64,000 nt of DNA from Alphaproteobacteria bacterium (GTDB taxonomy: Bacteria > Pseudomonadota > Alphaproteobacteria > Rhodospirillales > Rhodospirillaceae). The position numbers were made by a program, and so were the translations under genes. This document shows positions 44,163 through 54,746 of this stretch, in pieces. The notes beneath the pieces are model-generated. The model made no database searches. It saw only the letters and a list, made by a program, of their open reading frames with translations, and was not told the DNA's origin. The stretch spans positions 1 through 64,000 of the forward strand of contig QJZR01000006.1 in NCBI GenBank assembly GCA_003246625.1, read 5' to 3'. Positions within the stretch are counted from its first letter, which is position 1. Each line of letters opens with the position of its first letter.

Positions 44163-44853
44163 CGACACTGCGCGTGACCATGAGCTTCCAGTTGGGATCG
44201 GCGGAACGAACGTCGCGGGCGAAGGTCCAGACGTCGGTCAGGGTGTCGATGAGGTTGGGGTCGCCGTCGACCACCTTACCCTCGGCGTCGCGGACGACGT
44301 TGACCTGCTCGGTGACGAATTCCACCGAGACCACCGCGTCGCGGCCCGTCATCGACGCCTCGGCGAGGGTCGCCTTCTTGATCGAGATCACCTGGGTTTC
44401 CGCCGTTTCGCCGGCGGCTTCGCGCGCCTTCACCGCGGCGTCGAAGTTGGCGTAGACCTCGGCCCCCAGGTAGGGACGGATATCCTCCATCCGGCCCTCG
44501 GCGAAGGCGCAGACGATCATCTCGAACGCGGCGCGCGCGCCGACCAGGAAACCGTCGGCGGTGAAGGCGGGATCGGCGGTTTGAATCTGCACCAGACCGG
44601 CGGCCAGTTCGGGCGGCGCTGCCGCCATCGCCGCGTCGACTGGGCGCGCGTCTTCCGTTTCGGCTTCGGCTTCGGGCTGGCGGGCCTTGGCCAAGTCGAT
44701 GACGTTTTCGCGCTCCGGCTTGCGTCCGGCAAGCTCGTCGGGGGTCTGTTCGTAACCGCCGCGCCGTCCAAGAACGTTGCGCAGGCGATAGATCAGGAAC
44801 CCGGCGACCAGGACCAGGAAAATCAGGTCGAAAAGCTGGAAGTTGCCGTTCAT
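44155..44853 (-). CDS. Tim44-like (TimA) domain protein
   Basis: A 232-residue protein with an N-terminal membrane helix (FDLIFLVLVAGFLIYRL), a charged linker (about 35-90) and a C-terminal Tim44-like fold (LVGARAAFEMIVCAFAEGRMEDIRPYLGAEVYANFDAAVKAREA, VEFVTEQVNVVRDAEGKVVDGDPNLIDTLTDVWTFARDV, NWKLMVTRS). Bacterial Tim44-like proteins are related to the mitochondrial import component; their role in bacteria is not established, though they occur beside secB-linked genes. ATG at 44853, with AAGGGATCG upstream. Confidence 0.9.
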   Translation of the reverse strand: MNGNFQLFDLIFLVLVAGFLIYRLRNVLGRRGGYEQTPDELAGRKPERENVIDLAKARQPEAEAETEDARPVDAAMAAAPPELAAGLVQIQTADPAFTADGFLVGARAAFEMIVCAFAEGRMEDIRPYLGAEVYANFDAAVKAREAAGETAETQVISIKKATLAEASMTGRDAVVSVEFVTEQVNVVRDAEGKVVDGDPNLIDTLTDVWTFARDVRSADPNWKLMVTRSVDA

Positions 44854-44984
44854 CGTCGATCCCTTGCTGCACCACGCGGAACAGGAATTCATGGACGCGG
44901 CCGATGAAAATCGTCCATCATCGGCGCGGGCCGAACGCGCCGTCCGTCCCCGAAAGTTAAGCATATCCCAGGGAAAGAACAAGC

Positions 44985-45449
44985 ATGCCGTTCCCCTTCG
45001 TCCTGATCTTCCTGGCTTTTCCCTTGATCGAAATCTTCGGTCTGGCCTCCGTGGCACGCGTCTATGGCCCCGGCCCGGTATTGGCCTGGGTGCTGGCCTC
45101 CGCCGTTCTTGGCGGGTTTTTGCTGCGCGCTGCCGGGTGGGCCACCCTGAAGGGAATTCAGGAATCGATGCGGAATGGCGAGGCGCCGCTTGCCGACATG
45201 CTGTCCGGCGCGGCGATGAGCCTGGCCGCCGTACTGTTGATTCTGCCCGGATTCATTACCGACGCGCTGGGGCTCCTGCTGCTGATCGGACCCTTGCGCC
45301 GTTTCGCGGCCGCCGCCTTTTCCCGCCGCTCCGCCCCCGCCGCGCCGCGCGGCGGCTCCACGGTGATCGAGGGCGAGTTTTCCGTGGTCGCCGACCCGCC
45401 GCCCGCTCCCTCCGCCGAAATCCCGCCGCCGCCGGACCGCCCGGCCTGA
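44985..45449 (+). CDS. fxsA: FxsA family membrane protein
   Basis: A 154-residue integral membrane protein with helices at about 5-25, 30-50 and 75-100 (FVLIFLAFPLIEIFGLASV, VLAWVLASAVLGGFLLRAAGW, AAVLLILPGFITDALGLLLLI). It carries the family's GxATLKGIQESMRNGEAPLADMLSGAAM and a proline-rich cytosolic tail. FxsA relates to phage T7 exclusion suppression when overproduced in E. coli; the normal role is unknown. It is divergent from the Tim44-like gene and directly upstream of secB. Confidence 0.9.
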   Translation: MPFPFVLIFLAFPLIEIFGLASVARVYGPGPVLAWVLASAVLGGFLLRAAGWATLKGIQESMRNGEAPLADMLSGAAMSLAAVLLILPGFITDALGLLLLIGPLRRFAAAAFSRRSAPAAPRGGSTVIEGEFSVVADPPPAPSAEIPPPPDRPA

Positions 45450-45531
45450 GTCCACGGGTTTCTTTTGACCTCTCCCCGCGCTTTCGGGTACGAAAGCCCG
45501 GACGCTTCATTCCTTATCCGGAGATTCCGAA

Positions 45532-46014
45532 ATGACCGAAGAAAAGGCCGCCCAGGGCGCCGAAGACCAGGCTCCGCTTCCGCCGCTGACCATCAACGGC
45601 CAGTTCATCAAGGATCTGTCCTTCGAGGCGCCGCACGTGCCGGAAATCTTCGCCGACATGGCGAACGAGGCGCCGGACATCAGCATCGCCGTGGACGTCA
45701 AGGCGTCGCAGCTGCACGCCAACATGTTCGACGTGGACCTGAGCCTCAGCGTCGAGGCCAAGACCGGCGACAAGGTCGCCTTCGTCGCCGAGATTCTTTA
45801 CAGCGGCGTGGTCACCGTCAACGTGCCCGAGGAACACCTGAAGCCGATGCTGTTCATCGAGGTGCCGCGTTACCTGTTCCCCTTCGCCCGCGCCGTCATC
45901 GCCGGAGCGACCCGCGACGCGGGCTTCCCGCCCCTGATGATCGCGCCGATCGACTTCGTCGAAATGTACCAGCAGCGCATGGCCAACGCCGCCGCCGCCG
46001 AGGGTCACGCCTGA
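45532..46014 (+). CDS. secB: Protein-export chaperone SecB
   Basis: Cytosolic tetrameric chaperone that keeps preproteins unfolded and hands them to SecA. The 160-residue protein has LTINGQFIKDLSFEAPHVPEIF, VDVDLSLSVEAKTGDKVAFVAEILYSGVVTV, LFIEVPRYLFPFARAVIAGATRDAGFPPLMIAPIDFVEMY, a close match to the family. The ATG at 45532 is 82 bp after fxsA. It is likely translated with it or from its own promoter. Confidence 0.97.
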   Translation: MTEEKAAQGAEDQAPLPPLTINGQFIKDLSFEAPHVPEIFADMANEAPDISIAVDVKASQLHANMFDVDLSLSVEAKTGDKVAFVAEILYSGVVTVNVPEEHLKPMLFIEVPRYLFPFARAVIAGATRDAGFPPLMIAPIDFVEMYQQRMANAAAAEGHA

Positions 46015-46174
46015 CCCTTTTCGAGGCGGGTTTTCCCTTCCTTCCGCGCCCGACCGTTGCAGAACTGCCACGGCCGGGCGCGGGCGGGGGACGGCGCATG
46101 CGGAAATGCTTGCTTCCGGCGCGGCGAGGCATAGCTTTGAGCTATTCTTCGTTTTCAAGCCTGGAGCCTAAACC

Positions 46175-47188
46175 ATGCGTTCCCTTCCGATGATCCTTGC
46201 CGCCGGTCTGACCCTCGCGGTTCCGGCCGCCGCTCATGCCGAGTGGTATGTCAGCGCCGACGGCGGCGTGTCCTGGCTGCAGGACACGGACGTTTCCTTC
46301 CCCGGCGCCTCCTACACCGCCGAGAACAATATCGGCCCGGTGTTCCTGGGCGCGGTCGGCTATTCGTTCGGCGCGATCAAGGTCGAGGGCGAACTCGGCT
46401 TCCGCGATAACAACGTCGACAAGCTGAAGAACCTGAGCGGCACCAACGGCGATTCCACCGACGCCTACAGCGTGATGGGCAACGCCATCTACGACTTCAA
46501 CGCCACCGGGTCCTGGCATCCCTTCGTCGGCCTGGGTATCGGCGCCGCCTATCTCGACTTCGACAAGGTCACCCGCAACGGCACCGAACTCTATTCCGGC
46601 AACAGCTGGGAATTCGCCTATCAGGGCTTCGCCGGTCTGTCCTATGACCTCGACGAGAACTGGTCGCTGAAGGGCCAGTACCGCTATTTCGCCACCACCG
46701 ACGGCGAGGTGAAGACCCCCGCCGGGGTGAAGGGCGACGCCGAATACGCCAACCACTCGGTGATGATCGGCCTGACCTATCGCTTCGGCGCGCCGACGGC
46801 GAGCAAGGTTGCCGCCGCCCCGGCCGCCGCCCCGGCCAAGCCGGTCGCCGCCCCGGTGGCGCAGAAGTACATGGTGTTCTTCGACTTCGACAAGGCGAGC
46901 CTGACGCCGGAAGCCCAGGCCGTGGTGGCCAAGGCCTCCGTCGCCTACAAGTCGGGCGCTCAGCCGCGCATCGACCTGACCGGCCATGCCGACCGCGCCG
47001 GGTCCGACGCCTACAACATGAAGCTGTCGCAGCGCCGCGCCGACGCGGTGAGGGCCGCCCTGATCCGTCAGGGTGTTCCGGCCTCGCAGATCTCCGTCGC
47101 CGCGAAGGGCGAAAGCGCGCCGCTGGTGGCCACCGCCGACGGCGTCCGCGAACCGCAGAACCGCCGCGTCGAGATCGTCCTGCCGTAA
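46175..47188 (+). CDS. OmpA-family outer-membrane protein
   Basis: A 337-residue protein with a signal peptide (cleavage after AAAHA), an eight-stranded beta-barrel region (about residues 23-205, FVGLGIGAAYLDF and SYDLDENWSLKGQYRYFA segments, ending LTYRFG) and, after an Ala/Pro-rich linker, an OmpA C-terminal domain (YMVFFDFDKASLTPEAQAVV, LTGHADRAGSDAYNMKLSQRRADAVRAAL, EPQNRRVEIVL) that binds peptidoglycan. The preceding 160-bp gap has a GGAG ribosome site. A strong intrinsic terminator lies 26 bases after the stop. Confidence 0.95.
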   Translation: MRSLPMILAAGLTLAVPAAAHAEWYVSADGGVSWLQDTDVSFPGASYTAENNIGPVFLGAVGYSFGAIKVEGELGFRDNNVDKLKNLSGTNGDSTDAYSVMGNAIYDFNATGSWHPFVGLGIGAAYLDFDKVTRNGTELYSGNSWEFAYQGFAGLSYDLDENWSLKGQYRYFATTDGEVKTPAGVKGDAEYANHSVMIGLTYRFGAPTASKVAAAPAAAPAKPVAAPVAQKYMVFFDFDKASLTPEAQAVVAKASVAYKSGAQPRIDLTGHADRAGSDAYNMKLSQRRADAVRAALIRQGVPASQISVAAKGESAPLVATADGVREPQNRRVEIVLP

Positions 47189-47213
47189 CTCGCGGACGAT
47201 CCGCCGAAATGCG

Positions 47214-47240
47214 AAAGGCCCCGCGAAAGCGGGGCCTTTT
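47214..47240 (+). terminator. Intrinsic terminator of the OmpA-family gene
   Basis: GGCCCCGC (47217-47224), a GAAA tetraloop, GCGGGGCC (47229-47236) and TTTT, preceded by AAA, so it can act on both strands. This is a canonical Rho-independent terminator and one of three in the window, unlike the hairpin-mosaic elements that lack a T-tract. Confidence 0.93.
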
Positions 47241-47262
47241 CGTTGCGGCAAAACCGGGGAAG

Positions 47263-47748
47263 TTAGTTCCGGCGTTCCGCCACCCGCGCGACGGAGCAGG
47301 ATGCCGCCGGGGTGGTTTCGTGCTGCGCGGCAATCGCGGGCAGGGCCTCGCGCGGCGCGGCGAGAACCTCGTCCAGCATCGAACGGTGCTGGTGGCAATA
47401 TTCCGCCGAACTTGGCGCCGACAACGACACATCGTTGGCAAGACGGGTGATGAAGCGGTCGAACTGGGTTTCGGAACGCGCCTGACCGGTGCGTTTCAAC
47501 GCCGCGCGCAGGGCGCGGGCGTTGGACGACAGGGCGGGGCTGAACTTGGAAACGTAACCGTTGTAGCGGTCGCGAATGCCCCAGGCCGGGTCGTCGCATT
47601 TCAACGCGGCGACTTGCAGGCGCAGATGAAACTGCCGCACCTGAACCGCGGCGGTTTCGCTTGGGGTGAAACAGGGCGGCGCGGCCAACGCCGGACCGGC
47701 GGACAACCCCAGAACACCGCACAACAACAAGGTCTTCAGTCCCGACAT
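47263..47748 (-). CDS. Hypothetical secreted protein
   Basis: A 161-residue protein with a signal peptide (LKTLLLCGVLGLSAGPALA). The mature part has four cysteines (APPC, LKCDD, EYCHQ, ASCSV) spaced so that disulphides are plausible, and long helical stretches. No family is recognised. The ATG at 47748 is chosen because GGAG lies 7 bases upstream; a longer start at 47760 is possible. Located between the OmpA gene (opposite strand) and repeat element 7. Confidence 0.6.
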   Translation of the reverse strand: MSGLKTLLLCGVLGLSAGPALAAPPCFTPSETAAVQVRQFHLRLQVAALKCDDPAWGIRDRYNGYVSKFSPALSSNARALRAALKRTGQARSETQFDRFITRLANDVSLSAPSSAEYCHQHRSMLDEVLAAPREALPAIAAQHETTPAASCSVARVAERRN

Positions 47749-47828
47749 CGACGACTCCATACCCTGACAGCGGGCAGTGTGGCCCGCCCCGGCCTCCGGA
47801 TCAACTGTGATCACGCGCACAGGGGTAA

Positions 47829-47978
47829 AATTTTTCTCAGGTGAAAGAATTGCGGAGGGTCTTGGACCCTCCGCACCTCCCATTCGTTCGGTTTTTCGCC
47901 GCGTAGCGCAAAAACCAGAAATGGGGTCTGGGGTCCGCGACCCCAGTGGGTCCGGGCGGAGCCCGGCCTGGTTTTTCC
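47829..47978. repeat. Intergenic hairpin-mosaic element 7 (DUF1848 to secreted protein)
   Basis: Modules: GGAGGGTC-ttg-GACCCTCC, CATTCG, TTTTTCGCCGCGTAGCG followed at once by CAAAAACCAG (the central core appears deleted), CTGGGGTC-cgc-GACCCCAG and GGGCGGAGCCCGGCCTGGTTTTT. The 3' end directly abuts the stop codon of the DUF1848 gene (47979). Confidence 0.75.
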
Positions 47979-48770
47979 CTATCGCGCGTAGCAATAGGCG
48001 CAGCCGAAGCCGCAGGAGGCGTATTCGCCGATGTCCCGCGACTGGGCGCAGCGGCAGGTCGGGCGGTGGGGCTTGGCCTTCGCCGCGATGGGATGTCCGG
48101 CGACGCGGGACAGGCGTTCCGCGTCGATGCAGGCGGCCTCGGCGACGCCGTCGACGATCAGGTGCGGCTGGGCGCAGAGGCTGAGTTTCAGGCCGCGTTC
48201 CGCCGCCGCGTCGCGCAGTTGGGCGAGGAGGATGCGCTTTTCCGCGTCGCCGGGGTCGCGGGCGTCGTGCCCGGCCAGACCGCGCCGGGTCTTGGCGTAG
48301 AATTGGGCGAAGGAGACCACCGCCTCGCCGGTGGCGGGGGCGACGCGGTCGGCGATTTCGCAAAAGCGGGCGAGGTGGCTTTCCCACGGCGTCGCGGCGG
48401 AGCAAAGGATGGGGTCGTAGCGCCAGACCACGCTGTCCCGGCCATGGCGGTCGGCGATTTCGCACAGGGAGTCGGCGGCGCGCCGCCAGTCGGGAACGCC
48501 GGGCTCCAGCGTCGGGGCGTAGCCGGTGACGGTGTACTGCACGACGAAGGGCACGCCGTCGCCCGCGACGGTTTCCAGGCAGCCGCGAAAGGGAACCGCC
48601 CAGCGCGTCCAGAAGACGATGCCGTCCACCTCCGCCGGGTTCAGGCCGACCCGATAGGGCTTCCCGGAATAGGGATTCTTCGCCAGGGCGAAGCCTTCCC
48701 GCCAGCGTTCGGCGAACCAGGCGGCGCGGAACGCCGGAATGTCGGTGCGATAGCTGGCGGAAACGATCAT
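47979..48770 (-). CDS. DUF1848 family protein with cysteine cluster
   Basis: A 263-residue protein of the DUF1848 family, whose function is unknown. It starts MIVSASYRTDIPAFRAAWF and has PYSGKPYRVGLNPAEVDGIVFWTRW, RYDPILCS and AQFYAKTRRGL. The end carries CRCAQSRDIGEYASCGFGCAYCYA, a cysteine set that resembles a metal site and, loosely, a radical-SAM C-terminal arrangement. The final codons are YCYAR followed by the stop, which is immediately next to repeat element 7; family members that I recall continue a little beyond this motif, so slight truncation is possible. Confidence 0.78.
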   Translation of the reverse strand: MIVSASYRTDIPAFRAAWFAERWREGFALAKNPYSGKPYRVGLNPAEVDGIVFWTRWAVPFRGCLETVAGDGVPFVVQYTVTGYAPTLEPGVPDWRRAADSLCEIADRHGRDSVVWRYDPILCSAATPWESHLARFCEIADRVAPATGEAVVSFAQFYAKTRRGLAGHDARDPGDAEKRILLAQLRDAAAERGLKLSLCAQPHLIVDGVAEAACIDAERLSRVAGHPIAAKAKPHRPTCRCAQSRDIGEYASCGFGCAYCYAR

Positions 48771-48788
48771 CGCGCCGCCCCTTCCGCC

Positions 48789-49019
48789 CTAGCCGTCGAG
48801 CGCCGGACAGCCGCAGGCGCAGGGGGGCCTGCCGCAGGGCGTGGCGGGCGCCGCGGCCTTGCCCAGGGCGGGGGCCATGATCGCCTTGGCCACGGCGGTG
48901 GAGCCGCATTCCGGGCAGGGAACCGCGGCGGAAGCCAGCTCGGCGTCGCAGGCGGCGGCGTTGTCGAACCAGTGGTCGAAGGCATGGCCTTCGGCACAGC
49001 GCAGGCGATAGCGGATCAT
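48789..49019 (-). CDS. DUF1178-like zinc-ribbon protein (short form)
   Basis: A 76-residue protein beginning MIRYRLRCAEGHAFDHWFDNAAACDAE, then VPCPECGSTAVAKAIMAPAL. This matches the N-terminal half of DUF1178 proteins, including the CPxCGS zinc ribbon. DUF1178 members are usually about twice as long; here it ends in a cysteine-rich tail (PCGRPPCACGCPALDG). Strong GGAGGTCCCG before the ATG. It is divergent from dnaK, with the CIRCE-like operator 15 bases upstream of its start, and is 18 bp from the DUF1848 gene. Confidence 0.72.
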   Translation of the reverse strand: MIRYRLRCAEGHAFDHWFDNAAACDAELASAAVPCPECGSTAVAKAIMAPALGKAAAPATPCGRPPCACGCPALDG

Positions 49020-49033
49020 CGGGACCTCCGGCC

Positions 49034-49060
49034 TTGGCAATCGGCAAGAAAGAGTGCTAA
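49034..49060. promoter_or_regulatory. CIRCE-like operator (HrcA target) upstream of dnaK
   Basis: TTGGCAATC, nine bases, GAGTGCTAA. The right half matches CIRCE exactly and the left differs at two of nine positions; the spacer is exactly 9. It overlaps a possible promoter (TTGGCA at 49034-49039, GCTAAT at 49056-49061, 16 bases apart). hrcA is present in the window. Confidence 0.8.
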
Positions 49061-49088
49061 TACCTCACATCCGCGCGCCGTTTCTACC

Positions 49089-49117
49089 GTTGCGGCGCGC
49101 GCAGCCTTTTCTTATAT
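49089..49117 (+). promoter_or_regulatory. Candidate RpoH (heat-shock) promoter for dnaK
   Basis: GTTG (49089-49092), 18 bases, then CTTATAT (49111-49117), which fits the alphaproteobacterial RpoH pattern CTTG-N17/18-CYTATNT apart from the first base. It lies after the CIRCE-like site and about 175 bases before dnaK, so both controls could act together. Confidence 0.5.
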
Positions 49118-49292
49118 CGTCCGGTGACAACCGGACAAGGGTTCGCCTCGTTCCACTGCCGACCGGTCCCGCTCCGGCGGACGCGGCGGACCCCGATCGT
49201 TGGATGGACGTTGACTTGGGGGTTTCTTGAGGTGCCGAAGACGGGCGTAAGCCCCGGGCCGAAGGAACCTGCCGTAACACAAGAGGTTCAAG

Positions 49293-51203
<1,911 letters not shown>

Positions 51204-51256
51204 TCCTTGGCAAGGAATCCGGGCGGACGGCCTGTGGGCCGCCCGCCCATCCTTGA

Positions 51257-52447
<1,191 letters not shown>

Positions 52448-52478
52448 CGGCACCGCCGCGGGAGATGGGGGGAAAATC

Positions 52479-53279
52479 ATGAAAATCGGACTCGTCGGCT
52501 GCGCCGGACGCATGGGCCGGATGCTGGTCCAGGAAATCCTGAAGACCGAGGGCTGCGAACTCGCGGGCGGCATCGACCGCGCCGAATCGCCCTGCCTGGG
52601 CCAGGATATCGCCGTGCTCGCCGGGTGCCCGGCCGCCGGACTGCCGCTGACGGCCGACGCCGCCGCGCTGTTCGCCGCCGCCGACGCGGTGATCGACTTC
52701 ACCGCCCCCGCCGCCACCCGCGCCCACGCCAAGCTTGCCGCCGAAACCGGTACCGCCCTGGTGGTCGGCACCACCGGCCTTTCCGACGACGACCTGGCGG
52801 TCATTCGCGCCGCCGCGGCGAAGACGCCGATCGTCCAGTCCTTCAACATGAGCCTGGGGGTCAACCTGCTGGCCGCCCTGGTCAAACAGGCCGCAGCCGC
52901 CCTGGGGCCGGATAGTTTCGATATCGAAATTGTCGAGATGCACCATAAGCACAAGGTTGATGCTCCCTCCGGTACCGCGATCCTGTTGGGCGAGGCTGCG
53001 GCGGCGGGCCGTGGCGTCGATCTTGCCGCGGTGTCGCAGCGCGGCCGCGATGGCATCACCGGCGAACGCAAGACCGGCGATATCGGCTTCGCCTCCTTGC
53101 GCGGCGGCGACGTGGTCGGCGAACACACCGTGACCCTGGCGGGCGCGGGCGAGCGCATCGAACTGACCCACCGCGCCACCCAGCGCGCCATCTTCGCCGC
53201 CGGAGCGGTGCGCGCCGCCCGTTGGCTGGAAGGCCGCAAACCCGGCCTCTATACCATGGTCGACGTGCTGGGCCTGTAA
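52479..53279 (+). CDS. dapB: 4-Hydroxy-tetrahydrodipicolinate reductase
   Basis: Reduces HTPA in the lysine/diaminopimelate pathway with NAD(P)H. The 266-residue enzyme starts IGLVGCAGRMGRML (Rossmann glycine motif; GCAGRMG), has VIDFTAPAATRAHAKLA, GTTGLSDDD, EMHHKHKVDAPSGTA (catalytic His/Lys region) and HTVTLAGAGERIELTHRA. The dnaJ-dapB adjacency is common in alphaproteobacteria. Repeat element 8 begins just after its stop. Confidence 0.97.
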   Translation: MKIGLVGCAGRMGRMLVQEILKTEGCELAGGIDRAESPCLGQDIAVLAGCPAAGLPLTADAAALFAAADAVIDFTAPAATRAHAKLAAETGTALVVGTTGLSDDDLAVIRAAAAKTPIVQSFNMSLGVNLLAALVKQAAAALGPDSFDIEIVEMHHKHKVDAPSGTAILLGEAAAAGRGVDLAAVSQRGRDGITGERKTGDIGFASLRGGDVVGEHTVTLAGAGERIELTHRATQRAIFAAGAVRAARWLEGRKPGLYTMVDVLGL

Positions 53280-53280
53280 G

Positions 53281-53490
53281 GCCAAGTTAAGGGAAGGCCA
53301 GGGGCGTTGCCCCTGGACCCCCATCGGGGTCTCGGACCCCGAACCCCGTTCCCGGTTTTTGCGCGCAGCGCGATAAGATCATTACGCCGCGTGATGATCG
53401 ATAGCCGCTTCACGGCGAAAACAAGTTAAGGGGGTCAAGGGGTCCAAGACCCCTTGCGGGTGCGGGCGGAGCCCGCGGGTTTTACCGGGA
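53281..53490. repeat. Intergenic hairpin-mosaic element 8 (dapB to nth)
   Basis: The largest copy, in a co-directional spacer. Modules: CCAGGGGC-gtt-GCCCCTGG, CGGGGTC-tcg-GACCCCG, GTTTTTGCGCGCAGCGCG, TCATTACGCCGCGTGATGA, GCCGCTTCACGGCGAAAAC, AAGGGGTC-caa-GACCCCTT and GCGGGCGGAGCCCGC with GGGTTTTA. The TTTTT and AAAA tracts flank a central palindromic core, as in elements 4, 5 and 6. Confidence 0.78.
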
Positions 53491-53501
53491 GCCGCACAGC
53501 G

Positions 53502-54134
53502 ATGACCGACCAGGAAATCCATGAACTGTTCGCCCGTCTGCGGGCGGGCAATCCCGAGCCGAAGGGCGAGCTTGAGCACGTCAACCCCTATACCCTGCTG
53601 GTGGCGGTGGTGTTGTCCGCCCAGGCCACCGACAAGGGGGTGAACAAGGCCACCGGTCCTCTGTTCGCCAGCGTGGACACCCCCGACAAGATGGTCGCCC
53701 TGGGCGAGGAAAGCTTGGCCGAGGCGATTCGGACCATCGGCCTTTACAAGACCAAGGCGAAGAACGTCATCGCGCTGAGCCGCCAGTTGATCGAGCGTTT
53801 CGGCGGCCAGGTGCCGAACGACCGCGCCGCCCTGGAAAGCCTGCCCGGGGTGGGGCGGAAGACCGCCAACGTGGTGCTCAACATCGCCTTCGGCGAACCC
53901 ACCATCGCGGTGGACACCCACGTCTTCCGCGTCGGCAACCGCACCGGCCTGGCCCCCGGCAAGACGCCGCTTGACGTGGAAACCGCCCTGCTGGCCAGGG
54001 TGCCCGCCGAATTCCGCCGTCACGCCCACCACTGGCTGATCCTGCACGGGCGCTACGTCTGTACCGCCAAGGCGCCGAAATGCGCCACCTGCGCCATCGC
54101 CGGGCTGTGCCGTTTCGATAGTAAAACGAAATGA
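53502..54134 (+). CDS. nth: Endonuclease III
   Basis: Base-excision DNA glycosylase/AP lyase for oxidised pyrimidines. The 210-residue protein has the HhH motif LPGVGRKTANVVLN with catalytic lysine, VDTHVFRV with catalytic aspartate, and a C-terminal [4Fe-4S] site C-x6-C-x2-C-x5-C (CTAKAPKCATCAIAGLC). ATG at 53502 follows GGGAGCCGC; the longer reading begins inside element 8. It ends shortly before element 9. Confidence 0.97.
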   Translation: MTDQEIHELFARLRAGNPEPKGELEHVNPYTLLVAVVLSAQATDKGVNKATGPLFASVDTPDKMVALGEESLAEAIRTIGLYKTKAKNVIALSRQLIERFGGQVPNDRAALESLPGVGRKTANVVLNIAFGEPTIAVDTHVFRVGNRTGLAPGKTPLDVETALLARVPAEFRRHAHHWLILHGRYVCTAKAPKCATCAIAGLCRFDSKTK

Positions 54135-54257
54135 TCAGGCCGGGCTCCGCCCGGACCCGCAAAGGGGCTTGGCCCCTTTGATCCCAATCGTTTGAAGACG
54201 GATTGTCGCTATGCGGCAAAAACAAGCCATGGGCTCAAGGACGTTGTCCGGCCCGGT
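54135..54257. repeat. Intergenic hairpin-mosaic element 9 (nth/lipoprotein)
   Basis: Starts TCAGGCCGGGC-tcc-GCCCGGACCCGC, then AAAGGGGC-ttg-GCCCCTTTGATCCC, a short core remnant (TTGTCGCTATGCGGCAAAAACA) and ends in a GTCCGGCCCGGTTC segment. It covers the convergent gap. The right-hand hairpins of a full copy are shortened or degraded. Confidence 0.7.
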
Positions 54258-54746
54258 TCATTGCTTGTCGCGGTGGAGTTTCCAAACCTCGCCGAGGCAG
54301 CGTCCGGCAGGGATTTTCTTCACTTCGCGGGTGCGTTCCTGGACGAAGATCACCTGCGGGCCTCGGCCTTCGTCGAAGAGGAAGAGGTCGACGAAGCAGC
54401 GCGGGCGTTCGTAGAGCCAGACCTGCGCCGGGGGGTCGAGGCGCTTGCGCTTCGGTTCGCCGAGGACCGCCTCCACCCCCGGGATGTCGAGGCCGTTCAA
54501 TAGCGCGCCGTTGAGTTCGCGGCGGCTGCCGGGGGCGGAGGAGAGGCGCACCGGCGCGGCCGGATCGGCCAGGTCGGCCAGCGCCCGTTCCAGTTCGGTG
54601 TTGCCGCGCGGCCGTTGGTCGAAGCCGCCGCCACCCGCGCAGGCGGACAGCAGCAGCGCGCAACCGACCGCCACGATGGGAAGGCGTTGCCGGGCCGACC
54701 GGGGCTTCGGCGGGACGGGGAGGGGGCTATGCGTCGCCGGAGGCAT
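54258..54746 (-). CDS. Hypothetical lipoprotein
   Basis: A 162-residue protein with a long basic, proline-rich N-region, a hydrophobic stretch and the lipobox LLLSAC (about residues 31-36). A short Gly-rich segment follows, then a conserved-looking block LNGLDIPGVEAVLGEPKRKRLDPPAQVWLYERPRCFVDLFLF. No family assigned. Its 5' end overlaps the bactofilin by 20 bp, suggesting co-translation; an envelope function next to bactofilin is inference. Confidence 0.65.
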   Translation of the reverse strand: MPPATHSPLPVPPKPRSARQRLPIVAVGCALLLSACAGGGGFDQRPRGNTELERALADLADPAAPVRLSSAPGSRRELNGALLNGLDIPGVEAVLGEPKRKRLDPPAQVWLYERPRCFVDLFLFDEGRGPQVIFVQERTREVKKIPAGRCLGEVWKLHRDKQ

